This document shows, piece by piece, positions 26,316 to 39,060 of a stretch of 64,000 bases of DNA; the stretch's first letter is position 1, and each line of letters opens with the position of its first letter. Position numbers and translations under genes: made by a program. The notes beneath the pieces are model-generated. The model was given only the letters and a program-made list of their open reading frames with translations, ran no database searches and was not told where the DNA came from. The stretch comes from Capillidium heterosporum (taxonomy: Eukaryota > Entomophthoromycota > Entomophthoromycetes > Entomophthorales > Capillidiaceae). Location: NCBI GenBank assembly GCA_016630905.1, contig WBMQ01000006.1, forward strand, positions 62,001-126,000. The letters are read 5' to 3'.

Positions 26316-26342
26316 TTAGGTAAAATACTTTTAAGGACCTCT

Positions 26343-27045
26343 TGTAACAACCCTGGTTGTTACAATTCCTAATCTAAGGTCATCGACCAATTTTCTTTGC
26401 ACACTATACTATTTTCTTTCTCTTACCAATCTTTGATTTTCTACTTTCCATTTATATCTAGTTTCGAACAGTAATCTGTTCTATTTATTAGATATTCTTG
26501 ACAATTTCCCATATTTGTAATCTCAGCTATAAGTTAGGAACCCCAGCTATTACCAGCATAGCATTTTGATATCAGGATTCGGATATTCAGCAAGTATTGC
26601 CAAGATACCAAAAGGGTATTTAAACCCTTGGAATGCCATTGAAGGCTGGTATCTTGACAACGTTCCACCTCGCTATTTTCTAAATAGCTGTTACTCACCT
26701 CTTGATCTCAACCATCAACTACAGCTGTTGCAACAGCCTGATCTGTTTCCCTTGCCATAGCTGTCTCTAACAGCCTGATTCTGTTTTGTCTACAAATAAA
26801 GTATTGTTCCTGGTCAGCCTTTTAGTTATTAGATTGTGCGAATATGTGGTTTGACTTCTATACCCTCTTAGCTCACTCCGTTCAAACTTTCTTCGCTTCT
26901 CTTTGGACTTACCTCCTTTGGGTGATTCATATTACCAATGCTGTGGTCGGCATTGGTTCTACTGTCCCGACCTCTCATGTCATATGCTCCCATTATGACA
27001 CCATCATTAGTTGGATCCAACAGCACCCCCTTGGACCTTACACCT
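26343..27045 (-). mobile_element. LTR family A, 3' LTR plus end of internal region
   Basis: The LTR covers 26343-26862 on the minus strand. Adjoining it, 26863-27045 carries the 3' end of the internal region, including a polypurine tract (aagaggg) directly beside the LTR. The same internal stretch recurs next to LTRs near 38580-38737 and 54905-55066. The 5' LTR and the rest of the element are absent, so it is a broken fossil. Composition is close to normal, so it is among the younger copies. Confidence 0.8.
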
Positions 27046-27699
27046 CTAAATAAAAGTGGATTACTTTTATTTAAAAAGCCTAGCTTTTAGTATCATTTAA
27101 ATCTAAAAAAAATTTAGTAAGTTAAGATTGAAAAATACATTTTGAAATAAGTAAATATAAACTTTTCTAAATTACTATAGAGCCAACTTATCTTTAAAGT
27201 AAAAAGTGATTTTGTTATTATAAAGGTGGATTGAAAATAGATATCAATTGACTTTTAACACTAGTTTAATAAATGATAACCTTTGTTTATTTAAATACTA
27301 TTTCTAGATGAAACTTTGAAAGTATATTTCTACAAAAGTATATAGCACTAATTAGTATATAAAACTATAGCATAAATGGATTTATTATTAACTCTTTTTC
27401 AAATTATCATTATATTTATCTATATTTTAATAGATAATACAAATTTTTAACCAGTATTCACCTTTAATAAAAAAAACCTATTACTTTACTAACCATTATT
27501 AAATGGTATGAAAAAACTTATCTTACTCATCATCTTTCTATTAAAAACCTACTAATAGTAAGCCTAACTTTTCTATTATTATAGATAGCTACTTAGACTT
27601 TAACAAAATAACTATAAATGCTTAACTTATCTTCAAATTAAATAATATCTTCTAAGGTAAAGTAGTTAAGTACAATTAAAAGACTAGATATATAGGTAG
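27046..27699. repeat. AT-rich decayed sequence
   Basis: No host gene is visible. Composition is intermediate between ordinary spacer and decayed block. Confidence 0.4.
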
Positions 27700-28415
27700 T
27701 ATTAGGAAATACTTATAAATAATACTTATTAGCTAGGGTTAACTAAGAGGCAATAGTAGTTAAAACTTTGTAAAGGCTAAGAAAATTGACTATAAGGCTA
27801 TATAAGAAGAAAGTTTTACTTGTAACTTAATTCAGAAATGGTAAGCAGGTAGAAATACCCTAAGTGTAGCTAGCAAACTAAGCATAGTTGGATTTATTAG
27901 TTTAGAAAGGCTCTAGAATTTAATTTAAATTAATTCAGTTTAGTTTTATAGTTTGGTTTAGGTTAGAGCAACTCTCTATTGTAAAGGGATATCAATTATC
28001 AGTTTTACACTATACTATGTAAGAAGTTTATACTATGCTAATAGTAGAAGAAATATCAAATTATTCAATATGTTTATTTAATAATAACTTAATCTATTAC
28101 TAAGTTTACTATAAGCCTTATATAGATGACTTATCTTTAGTAGTTAGTACTTAAGATACTAGTAATTAATGTTTTCCCTAATCTATTAGTAACACTATTC
28201 TTCTTGTTTTCTAGACATTTATTATTAACCTAAGAAATGCTAAGGTTAATTTAGAAACAGTTAATGCTAAATAAAATGCTTAATTCATACTAAAGAGAAA
28301 AAAACTTCTAAAATTGCTAAGATTGATGCCAAACTAGCAATCTATAAGTCCGAAATGTAAAACTGAATTCTAGTTATTAAGTGAAGCTACAGCTAATAAA
28401 AAGGATTTCCTTACA
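27700..28415 (+). mobile_element. LTR family B copy
   Basis: About 716 bp aligned end to end with 52982-53692, starting at the decayed equivalent of TGTTGGAAAAC and ending CCTTACA. No target duplication could be recognised. Solo and broken, moderately old. Confidence 0.7.
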
Positions 28416-29218
28416 GTACCTTTTTGGAAATAATAGCTATAGTATTTAATAATGCCTTTTAAGTTAGACTTCATCTTTATTAGCATTTTAAGTAAATGTT
28501 TCTACATTAAAGTTGATAGAAATCAATAGGAAAATTCTTAATTTCAGTCATATGTTTAATATATAAGTATATAAATAAAATAGACTTGCTTTTATAGTAA
28601 TGGTTTTCAACCTTGTAGATCTAACTTATAGAATTGCACATTTTTTTACTAAAACCCATTGAAATATGCCCATAATTTAAAGTATTTCATGCAAATATGA
28701 AAACCCAATGCTGAAAACTACTAATAGGCATTAGCTGACTATGACGCCTTATATATGAGTATAAGACAAATTCCATATTTATATGACTCCAAATCCATAG
28801 AATTCGACTTGAAGGCATTTCAAGCAAGGTTTTAGGCTATTATCTATTTGGATGTTGGATATCATAATGTAGAAAACATTATAAATTTACTATATCTTTC
28901 AACTCTTCAACTTATGCTAGCTAGATATAATATTGATTCTATACATACTAGCATAGAAGTAAACGATATCAGTATAATTCTTAAAAGGTATACCTATATC
29001 AAAATACTTGTCTAATTTTAAAATCAGCTGTTGGTAGTACGCCTGAATAACAAATCCTATATTACCACCACTAGACTACTAAATCTACCAAAATCAAAGT
29101 TAAACGACATGTCAGCGAACTACTTGAAAATTTTAGCTTTAGATAAACGTTTATTATAGATTAGTTGATAAAAGAAATTATATACTCCTAAATGGAAGGA
29201 AAGATGGATTTACAAAGC
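28416..29218. other. Spacer, no gene seen
   Basis: AT-rich sequence between the LTR fossil and the 3' end of the secreted repeat gene. Confidence 0.45.
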
Positions 29219-30008
29219 TTAAACTTTGACATTGACTGGAATTGGAACGGCAGCTTTACCATTAGCATCCTCAATTACCTTGACATCCAAATCACTGTTT
29301 AAGGTACCAGTCTCTACCTAAGGAAGTGACGTCGCCTCGAGCGCTAGTTAAACTGGAACCATCAGATTTCTCGAAAGCAGTAACATCAAGGTTACTGATA
29401 TCAACCGTGTTGGGCCTCTGAGTGTTGACAATTATGTCACCTTTGGCCTTAAAAACACTACCACCTTTGCCATCCTTGCCAACCTGGACATCCATACCTC
29501 GAACATCAACTATATCACCGTTAGGTCTAACAACGCCAATGTTGTCGAAATTAGCCTGGAATAAATTGGTACCGGCGTCGGGATTGTCAGCAACTGTAAC
29601 TGTGGTACCCTGGATATCGGCTACTCCCTTTTTGCCGACAAGGCTGATGTCATCGATTTGGGTGTTGGTCAAGCTGCTACCATCGGCATTCTGGGCAATA
29701 GTGGCTTTAGTATTGCGGATATCGGCTAATGCACCGGTCCTAGGGTCTAAAACGTGGACGTCGGTGTGGGCATCGACTAGAGCTGCACCAGTGACTGGGT
29801 CCTTGGCAACTTCGACTTTAGATTTGAGAACTGTACCACAAGGTCCTAGCAGGCTACCGTCCAGTTGAACTCGAGTACCGGCTACATCTCCGGTGTCGAG
29901 CAACTTTTGATCGACGCAGTTGGCGTCAGCTGCACCTAGGGGCAAGGCTAAGACCCCACTGAAGATCAAGGCGGCAAAGGTAGTGTACAAGAAATTAAGT
30001 TTAGGCAT
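29219..30008 (-). CDS. Secreted beta-repeat protein (one +1 phase step)
   Basis: Starts MPKLNFLYTTFAALIFSGVL, a signal peptide. It continues with NCVDQKLLDTGDV and a second Cys (LLGPCGT), then repeats of roughly 40 residues of the form D-V-x-V-x-x-P-x-T-G-A-x-L and K-K-G-V-A-D-I-x-G-T. One extra T at 29309 shifts the phase; beyond it the family ending (VKVIEDANGKAAVPIPVNV) continues to the TAA at 29219. With that base removed the protein is 262 aa, exactly the length of its paralogue at 44325-45113. The function is unknown. Signal peptide, lack of membrane segments and regular beta-type repeats suggest an extracellular or wall-associated protein. Confidence 0.75.
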
Positions 30009-32002
30009 CTGTGCTTTTAGTTGGAGTTATTAGTTGGTAGTTGGAATTGGAACTGATTAGTGATGCTATTGATTGCTGATGCTCCAAAGTGATACCCACA
30101 CCATCATTTATATATCTAGAAGGCCCATATCCTCCGCATTTGATGGACATATTGAAAGGTGCTCATAGACTCAATTTTCAATCTTTTGGAAATGAGCAAT
30201 TTGTTAGGTTGGGGCAGCGTACTTGTAATTACAACGCAAAGATCTAATACAAGAAATAAACTGCTGAATTAAATTGTAAATTTCAATTGTATACATCCTT
30301 AGATTTGAAGTGTTGAGCTATATGGATATTAGCATGAGCCTATTTTTACACTCAAGATATCTTCAACAATTGAAACCAATAATTTTGTGGAGGATCGGAG
30401 GAACAAATGTGTAGGCAATTTAGAATATATTTCAAAAGATGCAACTAATATTCCAAATCAACTGCACTGTAAAATGGTTAAAGCATCTTGTTATGATACA
30501 ATTGATTCGGGACTTTTTCAACGCAGCTTTTTGAAATGAGCCAACTACCAATGCCATTCCATCTTTTAATTTCAATCTTATAATACCACGTTCCAATATA
30601 CCCCACTTGAACATCACAACCCAACATCCACAACAGAAATAAAATGATTTGCTATTTAGAAATGTGGTACGCAATCTGACTAACACCTTTCTATTAACAT
30701 AAAAGAAATCTCCATCTATCGTTATAAAATTTTACAAATGGAAGCTATTGTATACGTGTAAAACTTTTGAATTTATTTTTTAAGGAATTTAGTTTCAATC
30801 TCCTTACTTTGGAGAGTTTTGGTGCTCTTGTATAATTTGGTTAGGTTAGGTATAAGTAGGCTGGTTCAAGCAGTGAGATAACTGAGTCAGGTAAGCAGAT
30901 ATTAGATCCAAAGTACATTTTATACTACGAATTACTTTTAACAGCAAGTAGACGTTCCACTTACTTGTAGTGCTCCTAGTTTATTACTGATCTTTTATTT
31001 CTGATGTATAAGTTTGAATACAGCATTACTGAGCAGCTGATATTTTGATACAATAGGCTAAATTTGTTATTTTATCATTTATTCAAAGACTTATATAGTT
31101 TGTAAATCATTTTACATTTTATATAGTTATACATATTCTGTTATAGTAGTTGCCAGGTATAAGGCTTATACATGTTCTACATCGGTTTCTATTTATATAC
31201 CTGTTCAAAGACCTTTGTAGTTTTTAAAGACATTTTACATTTTATAGATATACGCATTTTAAAATAACAAGTGGCAAGCATAAGATTCATATATGGCCTA
31301 TAGTATTCATATCTTCATTATTAAAATTTATGCACTATTTAAACTTTTCAATATACCTTTACTTTTAAAGAGGATATGGATTATGAACGTAGGGTTTAAA
31401 GAAGTGTAGGAGCAAACTGGAGGTGGAATACGTAGGTTATAGGTCAATAACTTTGGAAGATAGCGTAGAAGTTTGAACAGGTAGGTCAACTTTGGTTTCA
31501 ATATGTATACTCTGACTTGAAAATGCTTTTAGTTGAAATACACCGTTGCAGATAGCTGATACTTCAACTAGGGTAAACCTACCTTTTCACATCCTATATG
31601 CTCCCATGTCTTTATACTATTTTATAACATATATATTTTAACTATAATTTTACCCATTTAATATTCCGAAAGTTGATATCGAACTGCAAGTGCATTCCAA
31701 AAGCTTACTTGTAGCCATCTTCGATGTATAGGCAGCCTACAGAATCTAATAAATTTTGAAGGTGAAAGCAATGTACAACAAATATTTTCATACTTTAAAC
31801 TATAAGACAAGGCTAAAAAATTGACCACCATCATCGCATCAATTTCAAAACAATATTTAAGTTTGCATCACCAAAATCTAAAGGGACGAGCTTACAACCT
31901 TTTTGAAAAGAACACCCTAAAAAGCTAAAATAATTTTAATATTGGCCTTGGCTTAAACCTTTAAATGAAATTAAACAGAGTAGAGGAACCTGCCTACCCT
32001 TC
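30009..32002. other. Intergenic, no gene seen
   Basis: About 2 kb. It should contain the promoter of the leftward secreted gene. Short open frames, such as one near 30432-30686, lack any recognisable motif and I do not support them. Confidence 0.5.
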
Positions 32003-32698
32003 TTATAAACTCTCCTCCTCATCCCTTTTAAAGAAATACCAATACCCGTAGTAAGCTAGACCACCTACTACCGACCCACCAACCAAAAACATGATGGTAG
32101 GTATCAACAAAAGTAAGCCGGCAAGTACTATGAAATTCAGTTGAATTGTGACCCATAAAAACGCCAAAAACAAAAAAGTCACCAAGTTGACCACAGCAAT
32201 ATACGCCAAGCTAGGCACGACTACCAACGTCAGCAATACAATAAAACTATAGATAAATCCCTTCAAATAAGGTACCTGCTCCAAGTACGCCTGTCCTTCC
32301 TCCACCATCTCCTTACCCGCTTTAACAACAAAGAAGACAAAGTTAACCAACTTCAAAAGTAAAGCTGTCTTCAACCTATTCCAATCAATAGTTTCTTCTT
32401 GCTCCTCTTTTTCATTCTTTTTGGAGTCGAAAGTTGGGGCGGTAGGGCTAGGCATGTAAGGTTCAGGTATTTTCAAGTGATGGGTTGATGGGTTGTTGAG
32501 GAAGGGATTGGGGCTCAAGGTGGAAGATTGGGGAGCTCTATTCTTAAATCTGGCCTCTTCCAACTTTTGCAAAATAGCTATCTGCATAGGGTCGCTTTGG
32601 GTACGGCTGTGCCCTTTGAGTCGTGGGCTCCAATGTTTGGGGTGCTGCTTGGCTTTGTCGTCGATATGGGTGTTGACTTCGACTTTTAAGCTGGTCAT
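32003..32698 (-). CDS. Membrane protein with C-terminal hydrophobic hairpins (promethin-like topology)
   Basis: 231 aa, single exon, ATG at 32698. Residues 1-105 are polar with an Arg/Ser patch (WSPRLKGHSRTQSDPMQ) and a Pro-rich stretch. Residues 110-220 hold three or four closely spaced hydrophobic segments: LLKLVNFVFFVVKAG, FIYSFIVLLTLVVVPSLAYI, VVNLVTFLFLAFLWVTIQLN and FIVLAGLLLLIPTIMFLVGG, then YWYFFKRDEEESL. A polar N-terminus with tight C-terminal hairpins resembles lipid-droplet assembly factor/promethin-type or reticulon-like ER proteins. I have no diagnostic motif, so this is an inference from topology. The acidic C-terminus would face the cytosol. Confidence 0.6.
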   Translation of the reverse strand: MTSLKVEVNTHIDDKAKQHPKHWSPRLKGHSRTQSDPMQIAILQKLEEARFKNRAPQSSTLSPNPFLNNPSTHHLKIPEPYMPSPTAPTFDSKKNEKEEQEETIDWNRLKTALLLKLVNFVFFVVKAGKEMVEEGQAYLEQVPYLKGFIYSFIVLLTLVVVPSLAYIAVVNLVTFLFLAFLWVTIQLNFIVLAGLLLLIPTIMFLVGGSVVGGLAYYGYWYFFKRDEEESL

Positions 32699-34397
32699 AG
32701 TGGTGATAAATATTAGGTTATATAGATGTTGTAGTGGTGGCGATGTTGGGTATTAAGTTGTCGTCAAGTTGAACCTCACAAGTGTTAAAAGTGCTTTTCT
32801 TGGCTTGGCTTGGTAGTCGATTTTTTCTGTTTGGTTTGGACTTTGGATTTGAAAGTTTGAGTTATGGGGAACTTGGACGGGATTTCTTTCAATTTTTGGT
32901 TAGTTTTGTTTATGTGCTAAATTGCAATTGCCTAAATGTCGTAATCCAAGGTAATTCAGCAATTGTGATTGGACTTGCTTGAAGGGTAATTAATTGAAGT
33001 TCGGGTTATTACGCCAGGTTTAAGAAAAGGCGTTTGAATTAGCAAGATAATCTGTGCAAGAAAATATATGCATATTTATAATATAGTGGACATCAGTTCC
33101 TATTAATTCTGAATAGGACAATCGGCTTTTAATGGGATTTTGTTCTTGATCCCAACCAACATCCCACTTGATCATTAAAACTTGGTATCCAATTAATTGT
33201 TTGGAAGGATAAACTGACCTACTTTTTTGAATTTGGACGAATTTCCCTTGATATTAAAGCGTAAATTTAAATAGGACCTATGTACTTAAAAGTGCCTGAT
33301 CAAATTAGTAACTTTGCTAGATTGAATAGTCTTGGTAGATATCGATGGAATACCACATATCAGCTTATACATCAATACCTTGAATTACCTCAGTTACATT
33401 TTAGAATATTGTTGTATGTAGTTTTATAGGATCGATATATACTACATAAATTGGCAATTTGCTCTTTAAATATGCACATTTAAAATTTAGCGAAAATTGA
33501 TGGTGGAGAAAGTACTGCCTTGTGCTAAATAGTTATTCTTTCACGAGCCTAATAAAGAAAACAAACTATTCAATATAAACAAATTTCATGATACAAGCAC
33601 TACATCTAGATGAATATTCTAAATATAATGCTATTGGATTCATTGCAAGTACTTCTATTCAACCTACATTCAAGTGGCTTAATCTACCGTAATTAATCCT
33701 ACATCCATTACTATATTGAATACAAGTCTACAACGAAAAATGTAGCTCCGTTATATGTAAATTAGTGTGGCGAATGTGGTATAGCATAATAGGTGTGAGC
33801 CCTAATAGGAAAATTCAAAGCAGGTAAGGCCTCAAACCACAATAAACATGCGCTACCATCTCAAGTAAAATTCAGCACTCGAGCTCGCTATACCCCAACA
33901 ACAACCAAAGCCACAATCCCAAATAAGCCATCTTACCTATTAGGCTAGTCGCCTCAACTCCATTAAATTCACCTTACAGTATTTGAACGTAAACTTTAAC
34001 ACACATAAAAGTTTATATCATATTGATGAGAATGGCACGATTTATTAATAATGAGGTGGGGATTTTTCAAATGTTCATACCACTACGGTTTAAGGCTGAT
34101 AACGCTGCCCCACCTACCTCTATTTTCTAAATTTCTATCATAAGTATGGGATGGAGGAGTTATGAAAACGGTAGCCACACCCGTGCAAATTGGTGATTTC
34201 AAACCTAACCTAGAATTGAAATTTGGGGAGAAGCTGGGGACAAATTGCAGGCGTTAAATTTGTATACTATATATACGACCCAGACAATACCAACCTCAAG
34301 CATCTCACAAGTTATTTACATTAAAAGCATATAGCCATCCATCTCAACTATAAACGATAGATCTAATCTACTAAACCCTAATCTTACAACAACAAAA
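32699..34397. other. Intergenic, no gene seen
   Basis: Contains promoters for the flanking divergent genes. A tatatatacgacc motif near 34267 is a plausible TATA box for the gene at 34398. Confidence 0.5.
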
Positions 34398-34689
34398 ATG
34401 AAGTTCATCGCCGCCTTAACTTTCGTCGCCTTTGTAGCTGCCCAGGATGCCGTCCAATCGGCTGCTTCCCAAGCTTCTTCGGCTGCCTCTAGCGCTGCTT
34501 CAGCTTCTCAAGTCTGCTATCCTAGCATCGGCTTCCGCTGTCATCTCCTCGGCCAAATCCATAAACCCCGCTGCTTCCGGTTCGGCTGCCTCTTCCGCTG
34601 TTAAGGGTGTCTACTCCTCTGATGCTACTAGTACTGCTCCCGTATTTGCCGTTGCTATTATGGCTGCCATTGCTGCCATGCGCCAATAA
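34398..34689 (+). CDS. Small secreted Ala/Ser-rich protein, GPI-anchor-like (one +1 phase step)
   Basis: Begins MKFIAALTFVAFVAAQDAVQ, a signal peptide, followed by AASQASSAASSAASAS. At 34512 one extra base moves the frame. The next frame continues the same composition (SAVISSAKSINPAASGSAAS) and ends in a hydrophobic tail APVFAVAIMAAIAAMRQ, like a GPI-attachment signal. Without the extra base the product is 96 aa. Ser/Ala-rich small proteins of this design are usually heavily O-glycosylated wall proteins in fungi. The continuity of composition across the step is the evidence that both parts belong together. Confidence 0.65.
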
Positions 34690-35752
34690 TATGTTGTCTG
34701 ATAGTTATTACTAAGGCTTATCTCAACTAATAATGACCATCTCAGGCCCAGCACATTGATGGTGTAATTAAACTACGAAGCATTTTAACTTTTTTGGTTC
34801 TCAATTATATTGTTATAGATACATACACTATTCTTCTAGCATAATAACTACTATATAAATGCTCATATCTTTAAAAAAGTGTATGTTCGAATGTAGAGCT
34901 ATAAGTTTTCACTTATGAAAATGCCTATCCTACCTGTAGAAAAGCACGTTACTAAAAGTTCGGTAGTCATATTAAAGATATATGACAAGTCAATAGGATA
35001 CTATAATATAAAACCTGCCTACCATATAAGAAAGTTTTAAAATTGGTAAATATACTAGAGCACAAGGAAAATATATATTCCAGAATCATTTCCTTCAATT
35101 GACGGCAAATCTAAAAGCCATGCTCTTGCAACCTATATATTAGATGCAGTAGGGAATAACGTCTATGTGCTATGATAACACTACCAATATCGCCTAGGTA
35201 CGTGATGTATCAATATGGGAATAACAGTAGCAAAACTAGTCCACCATTCTTTGCCAATATATTGCATTTGGTTAGGAACAGCAGCTTTGGGAAATTGACA
35301 AGGGAGGTCGGTACCAATAAGTATATTTATTCCGAAATGTCTATAAACTCAATAGTAGATGTGACCAGTAGAAGCGGCCTGAAGTTACCTTTAGCAGGCC
35401 ACTCTAACTAATGATTCTACCATTCGCTTCAACAGATGCAAATAAAGTCCCGGAAATGAAAAGTAATATAGAGCATTTTATGTTACTAGTCCAATGGAGC
35501 TTTGGAACATGTTGAGAACGGGTTCCAAGACAACTTTGTATAGGCGCTCTAAATTACCCAAAAACTCCCCACCCAATGTATTCAATTCGCCAAGTTCGAT
35601 CCATAGATAACAGAATTCGCAAGCAAGTAACTATACTTGTTGGCAAGTATGTCGATCATCTGACTAAAGCTAAAAAAGAACTTCCACTGCTCCAAAGCCA
35701 TATAAACCAATTAATAATCCATTTTTCCATCGTCTTTAACTTTACAACCCTA
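34690..35752. other. Intergenic, no gene seen
   Basis: An open frame at 35172-35411 has neither motif nor codon bias and is not supported. Confidence 0.45.
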
Positions 35753-37253
35753 ATGAAACTTACCTTACCGACCCTAATTTCCCTACTAATCAGTAGTGGC
35801 TCTGCCTTTAATGGATTTTCCTGATTTGAAGGTTGACGACAGCCAGCTTTTGCAAGTCAGCTTTAGTCCCCAACTCCGCATGGCGGCTCCCACTCAAGAA
35901 TTGAGCCGTGAGATGTACTTTGACCAATCGATTCGACCACTACAATCAGGACTGGGAGAACTACCGCAGAACCTTCCAGCAACGCTACTTTATCTATGAC
36001 CAGCATTACAAGCCAGGTGGCCCTGCATTTCTCTACATTAATGGACAAGCGGAGCTCAATCGTTTATGGGCCTCCCACTCCTTAGTAAGCCAAGCGGCAA
36101 TGCAAAGCGGTGGTGTAGTCTACGCTTTGGAGCACCGGTACTATGGCAAGTCGTTCCCAGTCAAAGATCTGTCGACGAGAAATTTGAGGTTTTTGAGCAC
36201 GCGCCAAGCTGTCAATGATATCGGTAAGTTCATAAGAGAGGTTCCCCTTACCTGGTCAAAGTCAAGGTAGCGATCGCAGAAGAACCAAGTGGATCGTCAT
36301 CGGTGGCAGCTACGCTGGTAATTTGGTAGCTTGGTCCAAACTCTACTTTGACGACCTCATCACAGGAGCTATCGCCTCATCAGCTCCCGTCCAAGCCGAG
36401 GAGTACTTTTTCCAGTACGACCAAAAAACCCAAGAATCCCTCAAGTTCCATGGTGGCCAAAAATGCTTGGACTATTACAACAAGTTCTACAACCAATTGG
36501 ACCACGTTTTAGGCTGGGGAAGCTCGCGTGAGAAGCAAGCTCTCAAAGCCAAGTTTGGGTGTGAAAAAGTCAAGCAGGAAACTATGCTAGCCGAAAGTTT
36601 AGTCGTCAGTCCTAACATGTTCCAGTATAATAACTTGAACTCCGACAATCCCGATTCCAACATCAAGCTGCATTGCAGTCAACTCAAATTGAACGGAACT
36701 GTTGGCGATATAGTTGATGAATTCGCTCAAGTCTATAAACAACGTTTAGGTGGCCGTAGCTGCGAATCCAGCTTTGATTTAGCTAGCCAAAGGAACTTAG
36801 AACCAAGCCCATCCAACTTTTTAAGGCAGTGGGTCTACCAATCCTGTACCGAACTTGGATACTTCCAAATTGCCCGTCGGTACTCTCCATCAGCTAGATC
36901 TACCTTACCAAGCTACAACTACCACTACGAGACTTACTGTAAACCACTCTTTGGTAACATTGGAAGTCCCAGAACCTACTCCACTAACCGGGACTTTAGA
37001 GGTAAGGACATCAAGGTCAATAATTTGGTGTTCACTAACGGAGAGTTCGATCCTTGGTCTCCACTTTCCGTACTACCTCAGGATTTGGATAGTTGGGGCT
37101 ATAGGACTAATATGAAATCATATGTTATCAAAGGGGCTTCCCATGCAAGCGATCTAACTCAAGTTGGTACTTTGGATTCGGAAGAAGTCAAGAAGGCTAA
37201 AGGAGCGCAACTTGGACATTATGGATAAGTGGGTCAAGGGTATTCGCATTTAG
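35753..37253 (+). CDS. Family S28 serine carboxypeptidase (four +1 phase steps)
   Basis: Starts MKLTLPTLISLLISSGSAF, a signal peptide. Family features: FDQ then RFDHYNQDW, QRYFIYDQHYKPGGPAFLYI, ALEHRYYGKSFP, the nucleophile motif GGSYAGNL, the Asp in NGEFDPWSPL and the His in IKGASHASDL. It is related to lysosomal Pro-X carboxypeptidase and DPP II and removes residues after proline. Single extra bases occur at about 35816-35822, at 35928 (between Gln and Arg of the conserved Q-x-[LF]-D-H motif), at about 36237-36243 and at about 37199-37202. After the last, the frame ends KWVKGIRI at the TAG at 37251. Without the four bases it is 498 aa, normal for the family. All catalytic residues are present. 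Confidence 0.85.
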
Positions 37254-37754
37254 TAGGCTGATAGTCTTTCGAAACATCAATAAAGTTCAACTTGGATATA
37301 CTTATTGAAGATCTAAGCTTTTTATTACTTTTTGCCTCATATTTTACTATTTTGAAGTAACTTACAATATCTTTACAATATAAGCAAAACTATACCAGTC
37401 TTTCATCACTTTTAACCATATGGCTTGAGAAAAGGTCATCGACTGCTAGTACAACTTTGTAAGGCACTGTAATTTTGACATTTCAGCTTTGTTGTAGGAA
37501 AGGCGGATTGGTTGTACAAACTAGTTTTCCGACATCTACTCAAGTAAATTATTTTGAAATGTCAATGAGTTTTGCTGCTAGCTGTCCCAGCATAGCCAAA
37601 TACTTCTCAAAATGAGATAATTAGGAGTTGTAAGCACCTTTTACTAGACCCACTAAAGGTAAATAATATAAATCCACTAGGTATATAAGAAACAGTATAG
37701 GTGGCATTTTGAAGTTTTAGAAAAATAGTAACCAATAATTTTAACTAAAAGCAT
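37254..37754. other. Spacer, no gene seen
   Basis: 3' flank of the peptidase gene and the promoter-like lead-in to the truncated signal-peptide relic at 37755. Confidence 0.4.
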
Positions 37755-37832
37755 AAATGCCTAAACTTAATATCCTATATACCATCCTTATTTCCTTAGT
37801 CTTTAGCAGAGTCTTAGCACTACTATTGAATT
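37755..37832 (+). pseudogene. Truncated start of a secreted beta-repeat gene
   Basis: ATG at 37755 begins MPKLNILYTILISLVF, nearly the same signal peptide as the genes at 29219-30008 and 44325-45113. The similarity stops after about 25 codons and gives way to unrelated AT-rich retroelement-like DNA. It is a 5' relic of a fourth family member, probably cut by insertion. Confidence 0.7.
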
Positions 37833-39060
37833 AAGGAGTGATTTTGATAGTCCTAAATATGATAAAATTTTCAATATAAGTGATTTAGCTGATTTTACTA
37901 GAAGTATTAGCACATATTATAAATTCATTCTTAATTATAAAAGTAGTTTTGGCAAGGATGAAAAGATTAAAACAGATTTTTTAGATACTTGTGGTTATAG
38001 TACAGCTTTCAATATAAAAAACCAAGCTAGATTCACCTTTAAGAATTTTGATACTGCTCTTAGTAAGAATAAGCATAGTAATAGCCTTACCAGAAAAAAC
38101 TTAATAAGGCTAAAGTATTTAGATTTAATACTAGAGGAAGTATTATCTAATTTTTCTTATCTATTATTAAAGAAAATAAAAAGAAGGAAACTTTTTTTTT
38201 CCACAATAATTTTAATAAAGTTAATAATTTAGTTAAGCAATTTTAAAGAGTTAAGTAGTTTAAACATACAATTTAGTAAAATAAACATAGTTATACTATT
38301 GTAGAACTTAAAAAAAGTGCTTTTATTAATACTAGAAAACCTAATATATTTGGAATTATTAGCTTTAATAGTTTTTTCTTAAATAAGTATACTAATTTCA
38401 AGCTAACTAATATATAAAGCTTTGCTACTACTATAAATGCTTATAGAATTTTAGAATCTTATATAGATACTACAGATCTTAAAGGTAAAGCCAATACTAT
38501 ACTAGTTAATATTTTTAGCTACTTTATATTTTAGTTAATTTATTATCTAACTTGAGTATTATAAGGTCTAAAAAAGTGCTATTGGATCCAACTAATAATA
38601 GTATCATAATAAGAATGTATGATATAAAAGGTTGGAATAGTAGAACTAATACCAATTACAACATTGATAATATAAATTACCTAAAGAAGATAAGTCTAAG
38701 AAAGTGAAGAAAGTTTAAGTAGAGTAAGCTAAGAGGGTTGTAAAGTTAACTACATATTTGTACAATCTAATAATTAAAAGGCTACCTAAAAACATACTAC
38801 TTTATTTGTAGACAAAACAATTAGGCTATTAGAGATAGCTATAGTAAATGAAACATATTAGACTATTACAATATCTATAATTAATAGTTAAAATCAAAAG
38901 TAAGTATAGCTATTAGAAATAGCAAGTGAAACATTGTCAGATGCCAGTTTTAGTGTATTTTAGAGGTTTTAAATACCCTTTTATATTTTGGCAATAATTG
39001 CTAAAGATTACTAATATGATGCTAAAACTAAGCATATAATAATGTTTTAATAAAATATAG
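37833..39060 (+). mobile_element. LTR family A, decayed internal region and 3' LTR
   Basis: 37833-38737 is AT-mutated internal DNA with weak coding texture that could derive from gag. 38580-38737 matches the internal 3' end at 26863-27045, including the polypurine tract. The LTR begins at about 38738 and is recognisable to about 39060. It is an old, badly broken fossil with a cut-off LTR. No polymerase domain is recognisable. Confidence 0.65.

Noticed and set aside
35172-35411. 79-codon open frame upstream of the S28 peptidase
   Set aside because: No motif, no codon bias, no splice or start context.
35816-35825. Antizyme-like programmed frameshift site (TCC TGA) in the S28 gene
   Set aside because: The match is short, lies in a poorly conserved signal region, and the same gene has three other steps without this motif.
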